From positions 1 through 58,785 of the forward strand of contig DMCY01000055.1 in assembly GCA_003451675.1 (NCBI GenBank): 58,785 bases of DNA, in the 5' to 3' direction. The notes under the pieces were generated by a model. That model was not told the origin of the DNA and did not search any database. It was given only the letters and a program-made list of their open reading frames with translations. Positions 34,019-45,221 of this stretch are shown here, piece by piece; positions within the stretch are counted from its first letter, which is position 1, and each line of letters starts with the position of its first letter. Made by a program: the position numbers and the translations under genes. The stretch comes from Candidatus Atribacteria bacterium. Lineage in GTDB: Bacteria > Atribacterota > JS1 > SB-45 > 34-128.

Positions 34019-34636
34019 ATGAAATATTTAGAATTAAAGAGTGAATTAAGGGATTTCACGATATTTTCCTTAAATGAGATTAGAAACATTGAACCTGGTT
34101 TTCATCGGAGAAGATTAAATGAGTGGCAGGATAAAGGCTACATTAAGAAAGTAGTTCGTGGATATTATATCTTTTCTGATTTACAACTTAGTGAGGAAAT
34201 TTTATTTAAAATTGCCAATCGCATTTATTTGCCATCTTACATCTCCTTGGAAAGTGCCTTATCTTATTATCATCTAATTCCTGAAAGTGTTTATGGAATT
34301 ACCTCTATTTCTACTCGAAAGACTTACCATTTTAGAACCTCTATCGGAGAATTTATTTATCGCACTTTAAAGCCTCCGCTTTTTTTTGGTTATGATTTAA
34401 TAAAGTTTCACGAAAAATATTTAAAAATGGCCAGCATAGAGAAAGCCCTGTTGGACTATTTTTACTTGCATTCGGATATAGAAACAGAGCAGGATTTTGA
34501 TAGTTTACGGATATATAAAGAGATGTTTTTCGAAAAGGCGAATGAGGAAAAATTGCAGAATTTTTTAAGAAAATTCAGTCAAAAGAAATTAACCGAAAGA
34601 ATCAATCATTTTTGGAGTTATATAAAAAATGCTTAA
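34019..34636 (+). CDS. AbiEi-like antitoxin/transcriptional regulator
   Basis: A 205-residue protein: N-terminal winged helix (RRRLNEWQDKGYIKKVVRGYY), then the AbiEi domain (YISLESALSYYHLIPESVYG, TRKTYHFRTSIGEF, MASIEKALLDYFYL). AbiEi represses its operon and neutralises AbiEii in type IV toxin-antitoxin systems that give abortive infection. It overlaps the next gene by eight bases, the normal arrangement. TTGGAG precedes the ATG. Confidence 0.87.
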   Translation: MKYLELKSELRDFTIFSLNEIRNIEPGFHRRRLNEWQDKGYIKKVVRGYYIFSDLQLSEEILFKIANRIYLPSYISLESALSYYHLIPESVYGITSISTRKTYHFRTSIGEFIYRTLKPPLFFGYDLIKFHEKYLKMASIEKALLDYFYLHSDIETEQDFDSLRIYKEMFFEKANEEKLQNFLRKFSQKKLTERINHFWSYIKNA

Positions 34637-35411
34637 TTTAAAACAGATAGAAACATTTTACCCTGAAAATTTGAGAATCTTTAAAAGGAACTTACTAAGA
34701 GAATACTTACAATATGTCATATTAGATATTATTTACAGTTCCGGATATGGAAGCCGAATGATTTTTATGGGTGGGACGGCAATCCATATGATTCATGGCG
34801 TTCAGCGGTTTTCTGAAGATTTGGATTTTGATAATAAAGGTCTAAGCCAAGAAGATTTTGATAATTTATCAGAAAAAATATTACGGCAATTAGAGCTATA
34901 TGGTTATTCTGTGGAAATACAAAATAGATATAGAGGAGCTTTTCATTGTTTTGTAAAATTTCCCGGAATATTCCATCAACACGGCATTTCCGGTCATACC
35001 CGGGAAAAATTAACCATTCAAATTGATTGCGAACCTCAAAATGTTAATTACAAGGCTGAGAGAGTTATTTTAAATAAGTTTGATATTTTTATGAAAATCA
35101 GCGCCGTGCCTCCCCATGTATTATTATCTCAGAAAATATTCGCTATTTTGAATCGTCCCAGACCGATGGGAAGAGATTTCTATGATGTAATTTTTCTTTT
35201 TTCTAAAACAAATCCAAGTTATCATTTTTTAAGAGAGAAGATGAAATTGAAAGAAGAAGCCGATATAGAAGAGATTAAAGAAAAGTTGCTGTTAAAGTGT
35301 GAGAAAATAAATTTTAAAAAATTAGTTGAAGAAGTAAAACCTTTTTTGTTTTACTCACATGATGCTGAAAAAATAATGTTATTTCCTGATTTCATTAAAA
35401 CAAAAATGTAA
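34629..35411 (+). CDS. AbiEii-like nucleotidyltransferase toxin
   Basis: A 260-residue member of the AbiEii/DUF1814 family. The nucleotidyltransferase active site is intact: MGGTAIHMI then QRFSEDLDFD (the GG...S-x-D-x-D pattern), with KLTIQIDCEP as the third acidic site and LLSQKIFAILNRPRPMGRDFYDV in the C-terminal helical part. AbiEii homologues transfer nucleotides, probably onto tRNA, to halt growth on phage infection. Coupled by overlap with the AbiEi gene. A palindromic sequence follows its stop. Confidence 0.88.
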   Translation: MLNLKQIETFYPENLRIFKRNLLREYLQYVILDIIYSSGYGSRMIFMGGTAIHMIHGVQRFSEDLDFDNKGLSQEDFDNLSEKILRQLELYGYSVEIQNRYRGAFHCFVKFPGIFHQHGISGHTREKLTIQIDCEPQNVNYKAERVILNKFDIFMKISAVPPHVLLSQKIFAILNRPRPMGRDFYDVIFLFSKTNPSYHFLREKMKLKEEADIEEIKEKLLLKCEKINFKKLVEEVKPFLFYSHDAEKIMLFPDFIKTKM

Positions 35412-35426
35412 CTTCTTAATTGTTGA

Positions 35427-35461
35427 GTATGTTATAATAAATAAAATTTAATATAACATAC
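35427..35461. promoter_or_regulatory. Palindrome between abiE and N-ATPase operons
   Basis: GTATGTTAT (35427-35435) and ATAACATAC (35453-35461) are perfect inverted arms around an AT-rich 17-base centre that includes TATAATAAAT, a -10-like sequence. It may be an operator/promoter for the N-ATPase operon or a terminator of abiE; it lacks a T tract, so the former is somewhat favoured. Confidence 0.4.
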
Positions 35462-35478
35462 AATAATATACCCGCTAA

Positions 35479-37283
<1,805 letters not shown>

Positions 37284-37291
<8 letters not shown>

Positions 37292-37607
37292 TAAGAAGAA
37301 TCCAAAAGATATAAAACAAGGCTTTATCGAGAAAATCAAGAGAAAAGAGAAACGAAAATTAAGGGCCCAAAGGAAAAAAGGTCAGGCTATCTGGTTTGGC
37401 CTGGGCTTGTTCGGGGTTATTGGCTGGTCAGTAATGATACCGACTGTGATCGGGATTGCGGTGGGTATTTGGGCTGATAAGAAATGGCCGGGACAGATTT
37501 CCTGGACCTTGACTTTTCTTTTTACGGGGATTATTCTTGGCTGTCTAAATGCCTGGTACTGGGTAGAGAAAGAAAGAAAAGAAATTGAAGAGGAAAACAA
37601 AGAATGA
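37284..37607 (+). CDS. atpQ: N-ATPase AtpQ (AtpI/AtpZ-like membrane protein)
   Basis: A 107-residue protein with a basic N terminus (KIKRKEKRKLRAQRKKGQ) and two membrane helices (FGLGLFGVIGWSVMIPTVIG and LTFLFTGIILGCLNAWYWV). This matches AtpQ, the AtpI-like small subunit found only in N-ATPase operons after epsilon. It probably helps assembly or ion supply. It overlaps both neighbours by a few bases. Confidence 0.85.
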
Positions 37608-37894
37608 ATATTAACATTTATAGCTTATTGTATTTGTTAGTTGGACTGGGATTAGGGTTACTTTATTTCGGTGGTTTATGGCTAACCATTAAAAATATGA
37701 ATCAGGTTCGTTCACCGATTGTGTTAACCCTGGGTAGTTTTATATTAAGAACCGGTGCCGTTTTTTTGGTATTAATCTATGTTGCCCGTCAGGGAGATTG
37801 GTTCAATATTTTTATTCTACTGGTCGGGTTTATTGTTAGTCGTATTTTTTTAAGCAGAAAGATAGGGAAACAAAAAAACAGGTTAAAGAAATAA
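37604..37894 (+). CDS. atpR: N-ATPase AtpR membrane protein
   Basis: A 96-residue protein with three membrane helices (LYLLVGLGLGLLYFGGLWL, SPIVLTLGSFILRTGAVFLV, FNIFILLVGFIVSRIFL) and arginines placed within helices 2 and 3 (FILRTG, VSRIF). AtpR is specific to N-ATPase operons; the buried arginines are proposed to interact with the acidic c subunits, perhaps for c-ring assembly. It overlaps atpQ by four bases. Confidence 0.87.
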   Translation: MNINIYSLLYLLVGLGLGLLYFGGLWLTIKNMNQVRSPIVLTLGSFILRTGAVFLVLIYVARQGDWFNIFILLVGFIVSRIFLSRKIGKQKNRLKK

Positions 37895-37923
37895 TATTTG
37901 AATATAGGACGGGGAATTAAAAA

Positions 37924-38637
37924 ATGGAAATAAGTCCGGATGCAATTATTATATTTCAGTGGAATGGAATCCATATTAATGCCACTATTGTTTTTACCTG
38001 GGTGGTAATGGCAGTATTAATTTTCATCAGCTGGATGGCCACAAAAAATTTAAACATTGGACCTAAAATCAGCCGCTGGCAAAATTTTCTGGAGGTCATT
38101 GTGGGCTATATGCGGAAAGAAATTAAAGAAATTACCCAGCAGAATCCGGATCAATTCATTCCTTTTTTAGGAACTATGTTTTTATTTATTTCATTGTCTA
38201 ATCTATTAGCAATTGTACCCGGTTATCATCCCCCGACAGGTTCCTTGTCCACCACCGCTGCTCTGGCTATTTGCGTTTTTTTTGCCATACCTATTTTTGG
38301 AATTTCAAAAAAAGGGATGCTGGGGTATTTTAAACAATACCTGGAGCCTTCTGTATTTATGATGCCTTTTAATGTGATCGGAGATTTTTCCCGTACTCTG
38401 GCTCTGGCGGTCAGATTATTCGGGAATGTGATGAGCGGCACATTGATTGCGGCGGTTTTATTAATGATTGTGCCATTGTTTTTACCAATTATTATGCATG
38501 TTTTAAGCTTATTAATTGGCCAAATACAGGCTTATATCTTTACCGTGCTGGCAGCTGTTTACATTGGTTCAGCAACGCGTATAGAAAATAAGCCGGAACA
38601 GATAGAACAAAAAGAAGGGAGTAAAGAAGATGAGTAG
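37924..38637 (+). CDS. atpB: N-ATPase subunit a
   Basis: A 237-residue stator membrane subunit. The key arginine helix SRTLALAVRLFGNVMSG and the C-terminal helix LIGQIQAYIFTVLAAVYIG are present, as in all a subunits; the arginine faces the c-ring ion site. It has about six hydrophobic segments. It overlaps atpE by eight bases. Confidence 0.92.
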   Translation: MEISPDAIIIFQWNGIHINATIVFTWVVMAVLIFISWMATKNLNIGPKISRWQNFLEVIVGYMRKEIKEITQQNPDQFIPFLGTMFLFISLSNLLAIVPGYHPPTGSLSTTAALAICVFFAIPIFGISKKGMLGYFKQYLEPSVFMMPFNVIGDFSRTLALAVRLFGNVMSGTLIAAVLLMIVPLFLPIIMHVLSLLIGQIQAYIFTVLAAVYIGSATRIENKPEQIEQKEGSKEDE

Positions 38638-38899
38638 TATTGATATTATCGGTGCAGTTTCCATTATTACTGCGGGAATCACCATTGCGATTGGCTCGAT
38701 TGGACCCGCTATTGGAGAAGGGATGGCTTTGGCCCGGGCGTTGGGAGCGATTGCTCAACAGCCGGATGAGGCAAATACCATCACCAGAACATTGTTTGTG
38801 GGGTTGGCTATGGTTGAATCGACAGCTATCTACTGTTTAGTTATTTCAGTCATTCTTATTTTTGCTAATCCTTTCTGGAATTATGTTTTAACTCATTAG
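38630..38899 (+). CDS. atpE: N-ATPase subunit c, predicted sodium-binding
   Basis: An 89-residue hairpin proteolipid. Helix 1 has GSIGPAIGEG with Glu30, helix 2 has AMVESTAIY with Glu63, Ser64, Thr65 and Tyr68. These correspond to Gln32, Glu65, Ser66, Thr67 and Tyr70 of the Ilyobacter Na+ c-ring, with Glu instead of Gln at 32, the two-carboxylate pattern typical of N-ATPases. Sodium translocation is therefore predicted. The polar loop has AIAQQPDEAN. Confidence 0.93.
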   Translation: MSSIDIIGAVSIITAGITIAIGSIGPAIGEGMALARALGAIAQQPDEANTITRTLFVGLAMVESTAIYCLVISVILIFANPFWNYVLTH

Positions 38900-38908
38900 G
38901 GGGTTAAT

Positions 38909-39706
38909 ATGCTTATAGATTCATTTACCGTTATTGCCCAAATTATTAATTTTTTAATCCTGGTCTATCTATTGAAAAGATTTTTATTTAACCAGATTAT
39001 CAAGATTATGGATGACAGGGAAATGCAAATTACCGGTCAGATGCAAGATGCTGAAACGGCAAAAGAGGAAGCTCAGAAAGAATTAGAAGAACAGCGCAGG
39101 ATAAGGGAAGAGCTGCAGGAAAAATGGAATGAGATGCTTGCTCAGGCTAAGAAAGATGCCCAAAAGAAGCGGGAAGAATTGGTTAAGGATGCCAGAAAAA
39201 AAATTGATGAAGAACAAAAAAACTGGAGAGAGGCGATATTAAAACAACGAACTGCTTTTTTAAGGGATCTTCGTTATTTATCCTGTGAGCAAGTTTGTCA
39301 GATTAGCAGAAAGGTCTTATCTGATTTGGCCGGTGAAAAATTAGAAAATCAGCTGATTGAAAATTTCTTAATCCAGTTAGGGAAGTTGACCAAAAAGGAA
39401 AAAGCTGATTTTGTCCGGTTTATCAATAAGGATGAGCGGAAGATATGGGTGAATAGCAGCTTTAAGCTTACCCGGGAAAAAGAATCTGAAATCAGGAAAA
39501 CCCTGGAAGATGTTATCGGTGATAAAGTTGAAATTAATTTTAAGGTTTCTCCTGACTTGATTTGTGGTATTGAAACTCGAACAGAGGGTAAGAAAATTTC
39601 CTGGAATATTGAAAACTATTTGGATGGACTGGAAGAGCAGCTCAAGAAGGCTTTCACTGAAATCAGTTTTCAAGAATTGGATGTTGAAAAAAAGAAAACC
39701 AAGTGA
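38909..39706 (+). CDS. atpF: N-ATPase subunit b with delta-like C-terminal domain
   Basis: A 265-residue protein, far longer than the usual ~160-residue b. The N-terminal membrane helix (FTVIAQIINFLILVYLLKRF) is followed by a long charged coiled coil, then a domain ending KVEINFKVSPDLICGIETRT and ISWNIENYLDGLEEQLKKAF. That C-terminal part matches the C-terminal domain of delta (KVDPSLIGGxxI-like). No separate delta gene is in the operon, so b and delta roles are combined, as known for N-ATPases. Confidence 0.9.
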   Translation: MLIDSFTVIAQIINFLILVYLLKRFLFNQIIKIMDDREMQITGQMQDAETAKEEAQKELEEQRRIREELQEKWNEMLAQAKKDAQKKREELVKDARKKIDEEQKNWREAILKQRTAFLRDLRYLSCEQVCQISRKVLSDLAGEKLENQLIENFLIQLGKLTKKEKADFVRFINKDERKIWVNSSFKLTREKESEIRKTLEDVIGDKVEINFKVSPDLICGIETRTEGKKISWNIENYLDGLEEQLKKAFTEISFQELDVEKKKTK

Positions 39707-39755
39707 TTTGGATAGATTAAATAGATTAAGATGTTATTTTAATGTGAGGGTATTA

Positions 39756-41321
39756 ATGGATAATCCAACAAAAGAGTTAAGTACTTTATCTTTAAAAGAA
39801 AATTTAAAGACTACTTTTTCCAGCATGAATCGCGTTATCAAACAACAGGAAGTATCTTTATATGTGGAGGAAATTGGGATAGTATCTGCAGTAGGCAAAG
39901 ATATTGTAACCGCAAAAGGATTGCCGGAAGTCAAGGCAGGGGAAGTGGTGATTTTTAAAGACCGTCAACGGGGAATGGTATTTAATCTGGAACCGGGCAA
40001 GGTAGATATTATTCTGCTTGATGATGCGAAGGGGATTAAAGCCGGAGATGAAGTGAAGAGAACAAACCAGGTAATGGATGTCCCGGTTGGCGAATCATTA
40101 CTGGGAAGGGTTATCGATCCTGTTAGTCGTCCTTTGGATCATGCAGGAGCAATTAGAACGATGGAGAGATATCCCATTGAGCGTGAATCTCCTCCTATTA
40201 TGGATCGAGCCCCGGTATATGTTCCTTTGCAGACAGGTATTTTAGTAATCGATGCCCTGGTGCCTATTGGCCGGGGACAGCGGGAACTTATCCTGGGAGA
40301 CCGACAGACCGGGAAAACAGCGATTGCTGTGGATACCATAATTAATCAAAAAGAGAAAGATGTTATATGTATTTATTGTGCTATCGGTCAAAAGATGTCT
40401 TCCCTGGCCAGGGTAGTTGCTCAACTTAAAAAGTCAGAAGCCCTGGAATATACCATTGTTATGGTGGCATCAGGAGAAGATACGCCCGGCTTAAATTATA
40501 TTGCCCCTTATGCGGCGACCAGTATCGGTGAATATTTTATGGAAAAGGGAAAAGATGTATTGGTGATATATGATGATTTAACTCATCATGCCCGCTCTTA
40601 CCGGGAGCTGTCGTTATTATTAAGAAGGCCACCTGCCCGGGAAGCCTATCCCGGAGATATTTTTTATATCCATTCCCGCCTTTTAGAAAGAGCAACTCAT
40701 CTAAAGAAAGAGAAGGGGGGCGGCTCTTTGACCGCTTTGCCCATTATCGAAACCCAGGCACAAAATTTATCAGCTTATATCCCTACTAATCTTATTTCCA
40801 TTACCGATGGTCAAATTTATTTATCACCTCAATTATTCCAGGGCGGGCTTTTGCCGGCCGTTGATGTGGGGAAGTCAGTATCCCGGGTAGGAGGAAAAAC
40901 GCAATTAGCTTCCTATCAAGAGGTAGTGGGCAGTCTGCGTTTAACTTATTCTCAATTTCAAGAGTTAGAGATCTTTTCCCGGTTCGGGACCCAGTTAGAT
41001 GAGAATACCATAAAAATCCTGGAAAGAGGAGAAAGAATAAGAGAGGTCTTAAAACAGAATCAATATGCGCCTTACTCGGTAATGGAACAGATTGTAATCC
41101 TGCTCATGGTTAACCAGGGGTTATGGGATCAGGTTCCGGTTGAAAATATTAGAAAAAAGATAGTAGAGATAAAGAAGAATTTGCAAGACAGATTTCCCCA
41201 ATTAGAAGAAAAAGTGATGAATAATAAAAAACTTGATAGCGATGAAATAAAGACGATTCTTCAATTTATCGAACAATTCATTTTAAAAGGAGAAGAAACC
41301 ACTAAAAATGCAGATGCTTGA
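39756..41321 (+). CDS. atpA: N-ATPase alpha subunit
   Basis: A 521-residue alpha subunit starting at ATG 39756 (GTGAGGG just upstream; a longer frame upstream is not supported). Walker A GDRQTGKTAI, VIYDDLTHHARSYRELSLLL with the alpha arginine-finger region, and the C-terminal helical bundle are normal. It forms the head with beta. It follows atpF by about 50 bases and its end overlaps atpG. Confidence 0.94.
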   Translation: MDNPTKELSTLSLKENLKTTFSSMNRVIKQQEVSLYVEEIGIVSAVGKDIVTAKGLPEVKAGEVVIFKDRQRGMVFNLEPGKVDIILLDDAKGIKAGDEVKRTNQVMDVPVGESLLGRVIDPVSRPLDHAGAIRTMERYPIERESPPIMDRAPVYVPLQTGILVIDALVPIGRGQRELILGDRQTGKTAIAVDTIINQKEKDVICIYCAIGQKMSSLARVVAQLKKSEALEYTIVMVASGEDTPGLNYIAPYAATSIGEYFMEKGKDVLVIYDDLTHHARSYRELSLLLRRPPAREAYPGDIFYIHSRLLERATHLKKEKGGGSLTALPIIETQAQNLSAYIPTNLISITDGQIYLSPQLFQGGLLPAVDVGKSVSRVGGKTQLASYQEVVGSLRLTYSQFQELEIFSRFGTQLDENTIKILERGERIREVLKQNQYAPYSVMEQIVILLMVNQGLWDQVPVENIRKKIVEIKKNLQDRFPQLEEKVMNNKKLDSDEIKTILQFIEQFILKGEETTKNADA

Positions 41322-42195
41322 AGCTATCAAAAGGAAAATTGAAAGTGCCCAGGATTTATACTCTGTGGTTAAAACGATGAAGGCATTGGCTGCGGTTAAT
41401 ATTCATTATCATGCACGGGCGGTAGAGGCGATTACAGAATATCATCAATCCATTGAGATAGGTTTTCAAGCGTTGTTAAAGGAAAAAACGGAAATACTAA
41501 AAAAACCAAAATTAAAAAATGAAAGGCGAATGGGAGTAATTATCTTTGGTTCGCAAAGAGGAATGGCCGGGAAATTTAATGTGATGGTTGCCAATTCCTT
41601 TTTAGAGTGGGAAAAAGCTAACACTATCGATTATGCTCAATTAAAAATAGCTGTCATCGGAGAAAGAGCCGAAGAACAGTTAAAAGAAGTCGGCTACCAA
41701 CCGGCAGCCAGGATTGATTTTCCTGAATCCAGATATAACCTGAATAGCGCCATTCAAGAATTACTGATACTGGTGGAATCATGGCGGTTTCGGGAAAAAA
41801 TAGATGATATTTATTTATTTTATAATAAGCTCACAAGAGGGGTGATATTTAAACCCTTTCAATTTCATTTATTCCCCTTAGAGCAGGAATGGTTAAAGGA
41901 ATTGGCTTCAAAAAAATGGCCTTCCCATAATTTACCTTTATATACCCTTTCCTGGGACCGGTTGTTCTATTCCTTCATCCATCAATTTTTTTATATTTCT
42001 TTGTACAGAGCTTTTATTGAGTCGATGGCCAGTGAAAACGCCAGCCGTTTAACTGCCATGCAAAAAGCCGAAGAAAATATCGAGGAACGTTTGGATAATC
42101 TGAATTCTCAATTTAACCGTCAGCGGCAAAATTCGATTACCGAAGAATTATTGGATATTATCGCCGGCTTTGAAGCCCTGGCAAAATCTGCTTGA
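41308..42195 (+). CDS. atpG: N-ATPase gamma subunit
   Basis: A 295-residue central-stalk subunit. N- and C-terminal helices form the coiled coil (AIKRKIESAQDLYSVVKTMK at the start; ENASRLTAMQKAEENIEERL near the end, the ENASRMxAMxxA signature). The Rossmann-like middle is typical. It is last in the operon and overlaps atpA by 14 bases. With it the nine N-ATPase genes are complete. Confidence 0.92.
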   Translation: MQMLEAIKRKIESAQDLYSVVKTMKALAAVNIHYHARAVEAITEYHQSIEIGFQALLKEKTEILKKPKLKNERRMGVIIFGSQRGMAGKFNVMVANSFLEWEKANTIDYAQLKIAVIGERAEEQLKEVGYQPAARIDFPESRYNLNSAIQELLILVESWRFREKIDDIYLFYNKLTRGVIFKPFQFHLFPLEQEWLKELASKKWPSHNLPLYTLSWDRLFYSFIHQFFYISLYRAFIESMASENASRLTAMQKAEENIEERLDNLNSQFNRQRQNSITEELLDIIAGFEALAKSA

Positions 42196-42308
42196 TTCAT
42201 TTAATTTAAACCTCACGCATTTTTCCGTATTTCATCTGCAGTATTTGCCTATAGTAGATTTGATGGTTATAATTACTTTAATATTTATTTTGTTAAATGA
42301 GGTTATAA

Positions 42309-42950
42309 ATGATAGAAAGAATAAGCAAGTATAAGCATATTATCTGGGATTGGAACGGAACATTGGTGGATGATGTCTGGTTAGTAGTGGAAATAATGAA
42401 TAAGATGTTAAAGAAACGCAACATGCCCAAGATTAATTCAAAAAAATACAGGGAAATTTTTGATTTTCCGGTAATAGATTATTATGCAAAACTGGGATTT
42501 GATTTTTCTGATGAATCATTTGAAGAGCTTACTGTTGAGTTTATAAGCGAATATTATGAACGCTTTAATGAGTGTAAGCTATTTGATGAAGCAGAAGAAG
42601 TGTTAAAAAAAATAAGAGATATGGGAATATCCCAATCGATTTTATCTGCTTCAAAAGAAGATGTCCTGATAGAAAAGATTAAATATTATGGTATTGATAA
42701 ATATTTTTGCAGAATAATGGGTTTAGAAAACCACTATGCCGAAAGTAAAGTCGAAAGAGGGAAAAAATGGATAGCTGAGTTAAATTTAAATCCGCAAAAT
42801 GTGCTTCTAATAGGGGATACTGCCCATGATTACATAGTTTCCAAACACATCGGGAGCGATTGTCTGCTGATCGCCAATGGACATTATAGTTATGAAAGGC
42901 TTTCAAAGCTGGGGGTTGATGTTATAGGCACATTAAAAGAAATGATCTAA
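42309..42950 (+). CDS. HAD phosphatase, phosphoglycolate-phosphatase-like
   Basis: A 213-residue HAD hydrolase with motif I WDWNGTLVDD (Asp15, Asn17; Asn in place of the second Asp is common in this group), motif II SILSAS, Lys near 155 and motif IV LLIGDTAHD. A small helical cap lies between motif I and II. It probably dephosphorylates a small metabolite. Single-gene unit with GAGG upstream; unrelated to the duplicated HAD genes. Confidence 0.85.
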   Translation: MIERISKYKHIIWDWNGTLVDDVWLVVEIMNKMLKKRNMPKINSKKYREIFDFPVIDYYAKLGFDFSDESFEELTVEFISEYYERFNECKLFDEAEEVLKKIRDMGISQSILSASKEDVLIEKIKYYGIDKYFCRIMGLENHYAESKVERGKKWIAELNLNPQNVLLIGDTAHDYIVSKHIGSDCLLIANGHYSYERLSKLGVDVIGTLKEMI

Positions 42951-42999
42951 ATTTGAATGAAGAAAATCACAGGAGACAATTCTTACAATATCATATTTT

Positions 43000-43022
43000 G
43001 TGAACTTGTGAAGCCTGACCCC
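43000..43022. repeat. Single arm of palindromic family A
   Basis: GTGAACTTGTGAAGCCTGAC followed by CCC matches the right arm of 71-93. The partner arm is absent. Confidence 0.8.
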
Positions 43023-43107
43023 GAAAACTAAGATAGTACAATCTCCTTGTTCTTAATTCAGTATACTGAAAATAAAAATTTTAATAGAAAAGAAAGGAGA
43101 AATAAAA

Positions 43108-43386
43108 ATGACTACTTATTTCATGTTTGGGAAATATTCCCCTGAAGCCATAAAGGGAATAAGCTCTGAACGCACGAAAAAGGCTAATGATGCTATTTTG
43201 AAACTTGGTGGCGAGATAGTTGCTCAATATGCACTATTAGGAGATAAGGATTTGGTTTTTATTGTAAATTTACCAGGTGTAGAAGAGGTAATTCAAGCTT
43301 CAGCAAATTTGCGTAAATTAACCGGTATCGCCTTTTCTTCTACCCCAGCTATAACTGTAGAAAAATTTGATGAAATTCTTTCATAG
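43108..43386 (+). CDS. GYD-domain protein
   Basis: A 92-residue GYD-family protein (TTYFMFGKYSPEAIKGISSE, LLGDKDLVFIVNLPGVEEVI, SSTPAITVEKFDEIL). These small ferredoxin-fold-like proteins form oligomers; the function is not established. Full length, AAAGGAG upstream. No operon partner. Confidence 0.88.
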   Translation: MTTYFMFGKYSPEAIKGISSERTKKANDAILKLGGEIVAQYALLGDKDLVFIVNLPGVEEVIQASANLRKLTGIAFSSTPAITVEKFDEILS

Positions 43387-43468
43387 AAATATAGGAGCAA
43401 TTTATCTAAAGAGATGAGTTTTTCTAATCCAATAAGAATTACAGAACAAGGATGATTGTACTATACTT

Positions 43469-43553
43469 GGGGTCAAATCTTTATTCTTGACATATAATTT
43501 AATTAACTGTCAAGAATAAAGAACCTACCAGGGGACGGTCCTCTGGCAGGTTT
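43469..43553. repeat. Family B palindrome joined to a family D palindrome
   Basis: Left arm of family B at 43469-43492, shortened right arm 43508-43521, then a family D hairpin at 43522-43553 (AACCTACCAGGGGACGGTCC and its complement). The D hairpin ends in TTTTT and lies between the convergent GYD and amidohydrolase genes, where it could act as a terminator. Confidence 0.82.
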
Positions 43554-43568
43554 TTAGAAAAATTTTGT

Positions 43569-44654
43569 CTATTTCCAAAAAATTCTTTCTGCATTGTCGT
43601 GATAAATCATACTTAAAGTTTCATCATCAAGATGAAGTCCTTTGTATACTTTATTAGGGTCAACTTTACTAAGAGATTTTTTACTCATTTTACTAAAAAG
43701 TTCAGAAGGTAAAGTAAATTCTTCTTTCTCTAACATATCAAAATAACTTAGAGTGATATTATCCAGATAAGTCCGGCTTTTGGACTGATGATCAGTAATT
43801 ACCATATCTGTTCCGAAAGTTATCCGATCTCGATATTTCTGCATAAATTTTCGGAAGTTTTCTGAATTATTAGAAATTCTTTCAAATCCTGCAACTTGAA
43901 AATCAGGATGTCCAAAACTGACATCAGTATATAAATTAGGATAATCATCAAGTAACCGAATTAAGAAATTGAGATTTCTTGAAGTTAGAACAAAATGGGG
44001 TGCGTGAATTATTAAATTCGGGAAAGTCTTTAATATTTTTTCAAATTGTTTAAAATATGGACGGCTACTGTTTATATGGTAAAGAATAGGGATTCCCTCC
44101 TCCTCACAGTACTGATATATTTCCATCATTCCTGGGTCATCTAAGGGAAGATCTAAAAAATGGTCATGGAAAAATCCATGCCCATTCCATAATGTTAAAC
44201 CTTTTGCTCCGGCAGCAATATATTTTTTTAGCTTTTCCAACTTGTTCTCATCAAAAGGGTTAATAGTACACAAGGCAATAAATTTATCAGGATATTCTTT
44301 GCTAATTTTAATTATTTCTTCATTATTCTCATCAATTCCAGTAAAACCATATTTGAGATCAAGGTAAAATGTATAATTAGAGGTTCCTAATAAAAGCATT
44401 TTTTCGATCTGACAATCTTCCATGTATTTTAGAATTAGAGGAATATTATCCAAAGATTGAATATGTTCATGAGCATTTATAATCTTAAAATTTGCCCTTT
44501 TCTCCCTAACTGCTGGTTCCATTTGAGCAATGAGGGGTGAGGGTAATTTATCTATCCAAAGTGGTAACCAACCTTGTCGTCTGAAAATTATAAATATTTC
44601 TATTACTAATATTATGCCTATAATAATATAAAAATATAATTCCCATTTTTTCAT
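43569..44654 (-). CDS. Membrane-anchored amidohydrolase (Amidohydro_2)
   Basis: A 361-residue TIM-barrel hydrolase. A single N-terminal membrane helix (YFYIIIGIILVIEIFIIF) anchors it with the enzyme probably outside. The metal motif is INAHEH early, YHINSSRP (His) and HAPHF later, with FGTDMVIT giving the last Asp. Family members hydrolyse or decarboxylate small cyclic compounds. An N-terminal anchor is unusual for this family. No ribosome site is obvious beyond AGGAAGAGG 30 bases upstream. Confidence 0.82.
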   Translation of the reverse strand: MKKWELYFYIIIGIILVIEIFIIFRRQGWLPLWIDKLPSPLIAQMEPAVREKRANFKIINAHEHIQSLDNIPLILKYMEDCQIEKMLLLGTSNYTFYLDLKYGFTGIDENNEEIIKISKEYPDKFIALCTINPFDENKLEKLKKYIAAGAKGLTLWNGHGFFHDHFLDLPLDDPGMMEIYQYCEEEGIPILYHINSSRPYFKQFEKILKTFPNLIIHAPHFVLTSRNLNFLIRLLDDYPNLYTDVSFGHPDFQVAGFERISNNSENFRKFMQKYRDRITFGTDMVITDHQSKSRTYLDNITLSYFDMLEKEEFTLPSELFSKMSKKSLSKVDPNKVYKGLHLDDETLSMIYHDNAERIFWK

Positions 44655-45221
44655 TTTTTTGTTTGCTCTTTTTCCATTTTTTCCTCTTCCTTCTACTTAT
44701 TTTTTAAATTAACCCTATTGCTAACATACAATTTTAATTTAACTCTTTTATTAAATAATTCAAATTTAATTATACATGATTATTCAAAGATTTCCAAACG
44801 TAATATAACGTAATATAAAAAAGTCCAACAAGAAATCTCATCACTTATTGAACAATTATATGAAATAGAACAGAGAGCAATATAATTATGGAAAGAAGCA
44901 AAAAAATTGGAAAGTGTAATTGAAAATGAAATTCGCAAATAGCCGCGAACATTGAAGTAAGGTGATAGAGGATTGAAAAAAAACCAAAAAACCGGGTCTA
45001 TAATTTTTATTTTTATTAGATGGTAGGCGAAAATATACTTTACCTTTCTTCTGATAGATAGTATTATTTTATATAAGGAAGAATAAGAAATGTGAATTCC
45101 ACTTGAAGGTAATACAATAATAACAAATAAGATGCTGAAAGAATTATTCCATTAAAAATATACCGATTATCGGTAATCTGTCCTAAATGAAATATCAGGA
45201 AACATAATCAGGAGGTAAAGG
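44655..45221. other. Intergenic region with hsdS-like remnant
   Basis: No intact gene in 567 bases. A degenerate coding remnant lies at 44823-44942 (separate entry). The rest is AT-rich; a tandem AACGTAATAT at about 44798-44818 and the GGAGG site of the TPR gene are the only other signals. Confidence 0.5.
44823..44942 (+). pseudogene. C-terminal remnant of a type I restriction specificity (HsdS-like) protein
   Basis: One frame reads VQQEISSLIEQLYEIEQRAI, TAA, LWKEAKKLESVIENEIRK, TAG. The QQEI...I..L...E..A..L..EA pattern is the conserved coiled C-terminal helix of HsdS and of type IIG specificity domains. One in-frame stop and no upstream part; dead remnant. Confidence 0.5.

Noticed and set aside
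39564..39755. N-terminal extension of the alpha ATPase frame
   Set aside because: Overlaps the end of the b gene in another frame, has no ribosome site and no match to alpha proteins; ATG 39756 fits family length.
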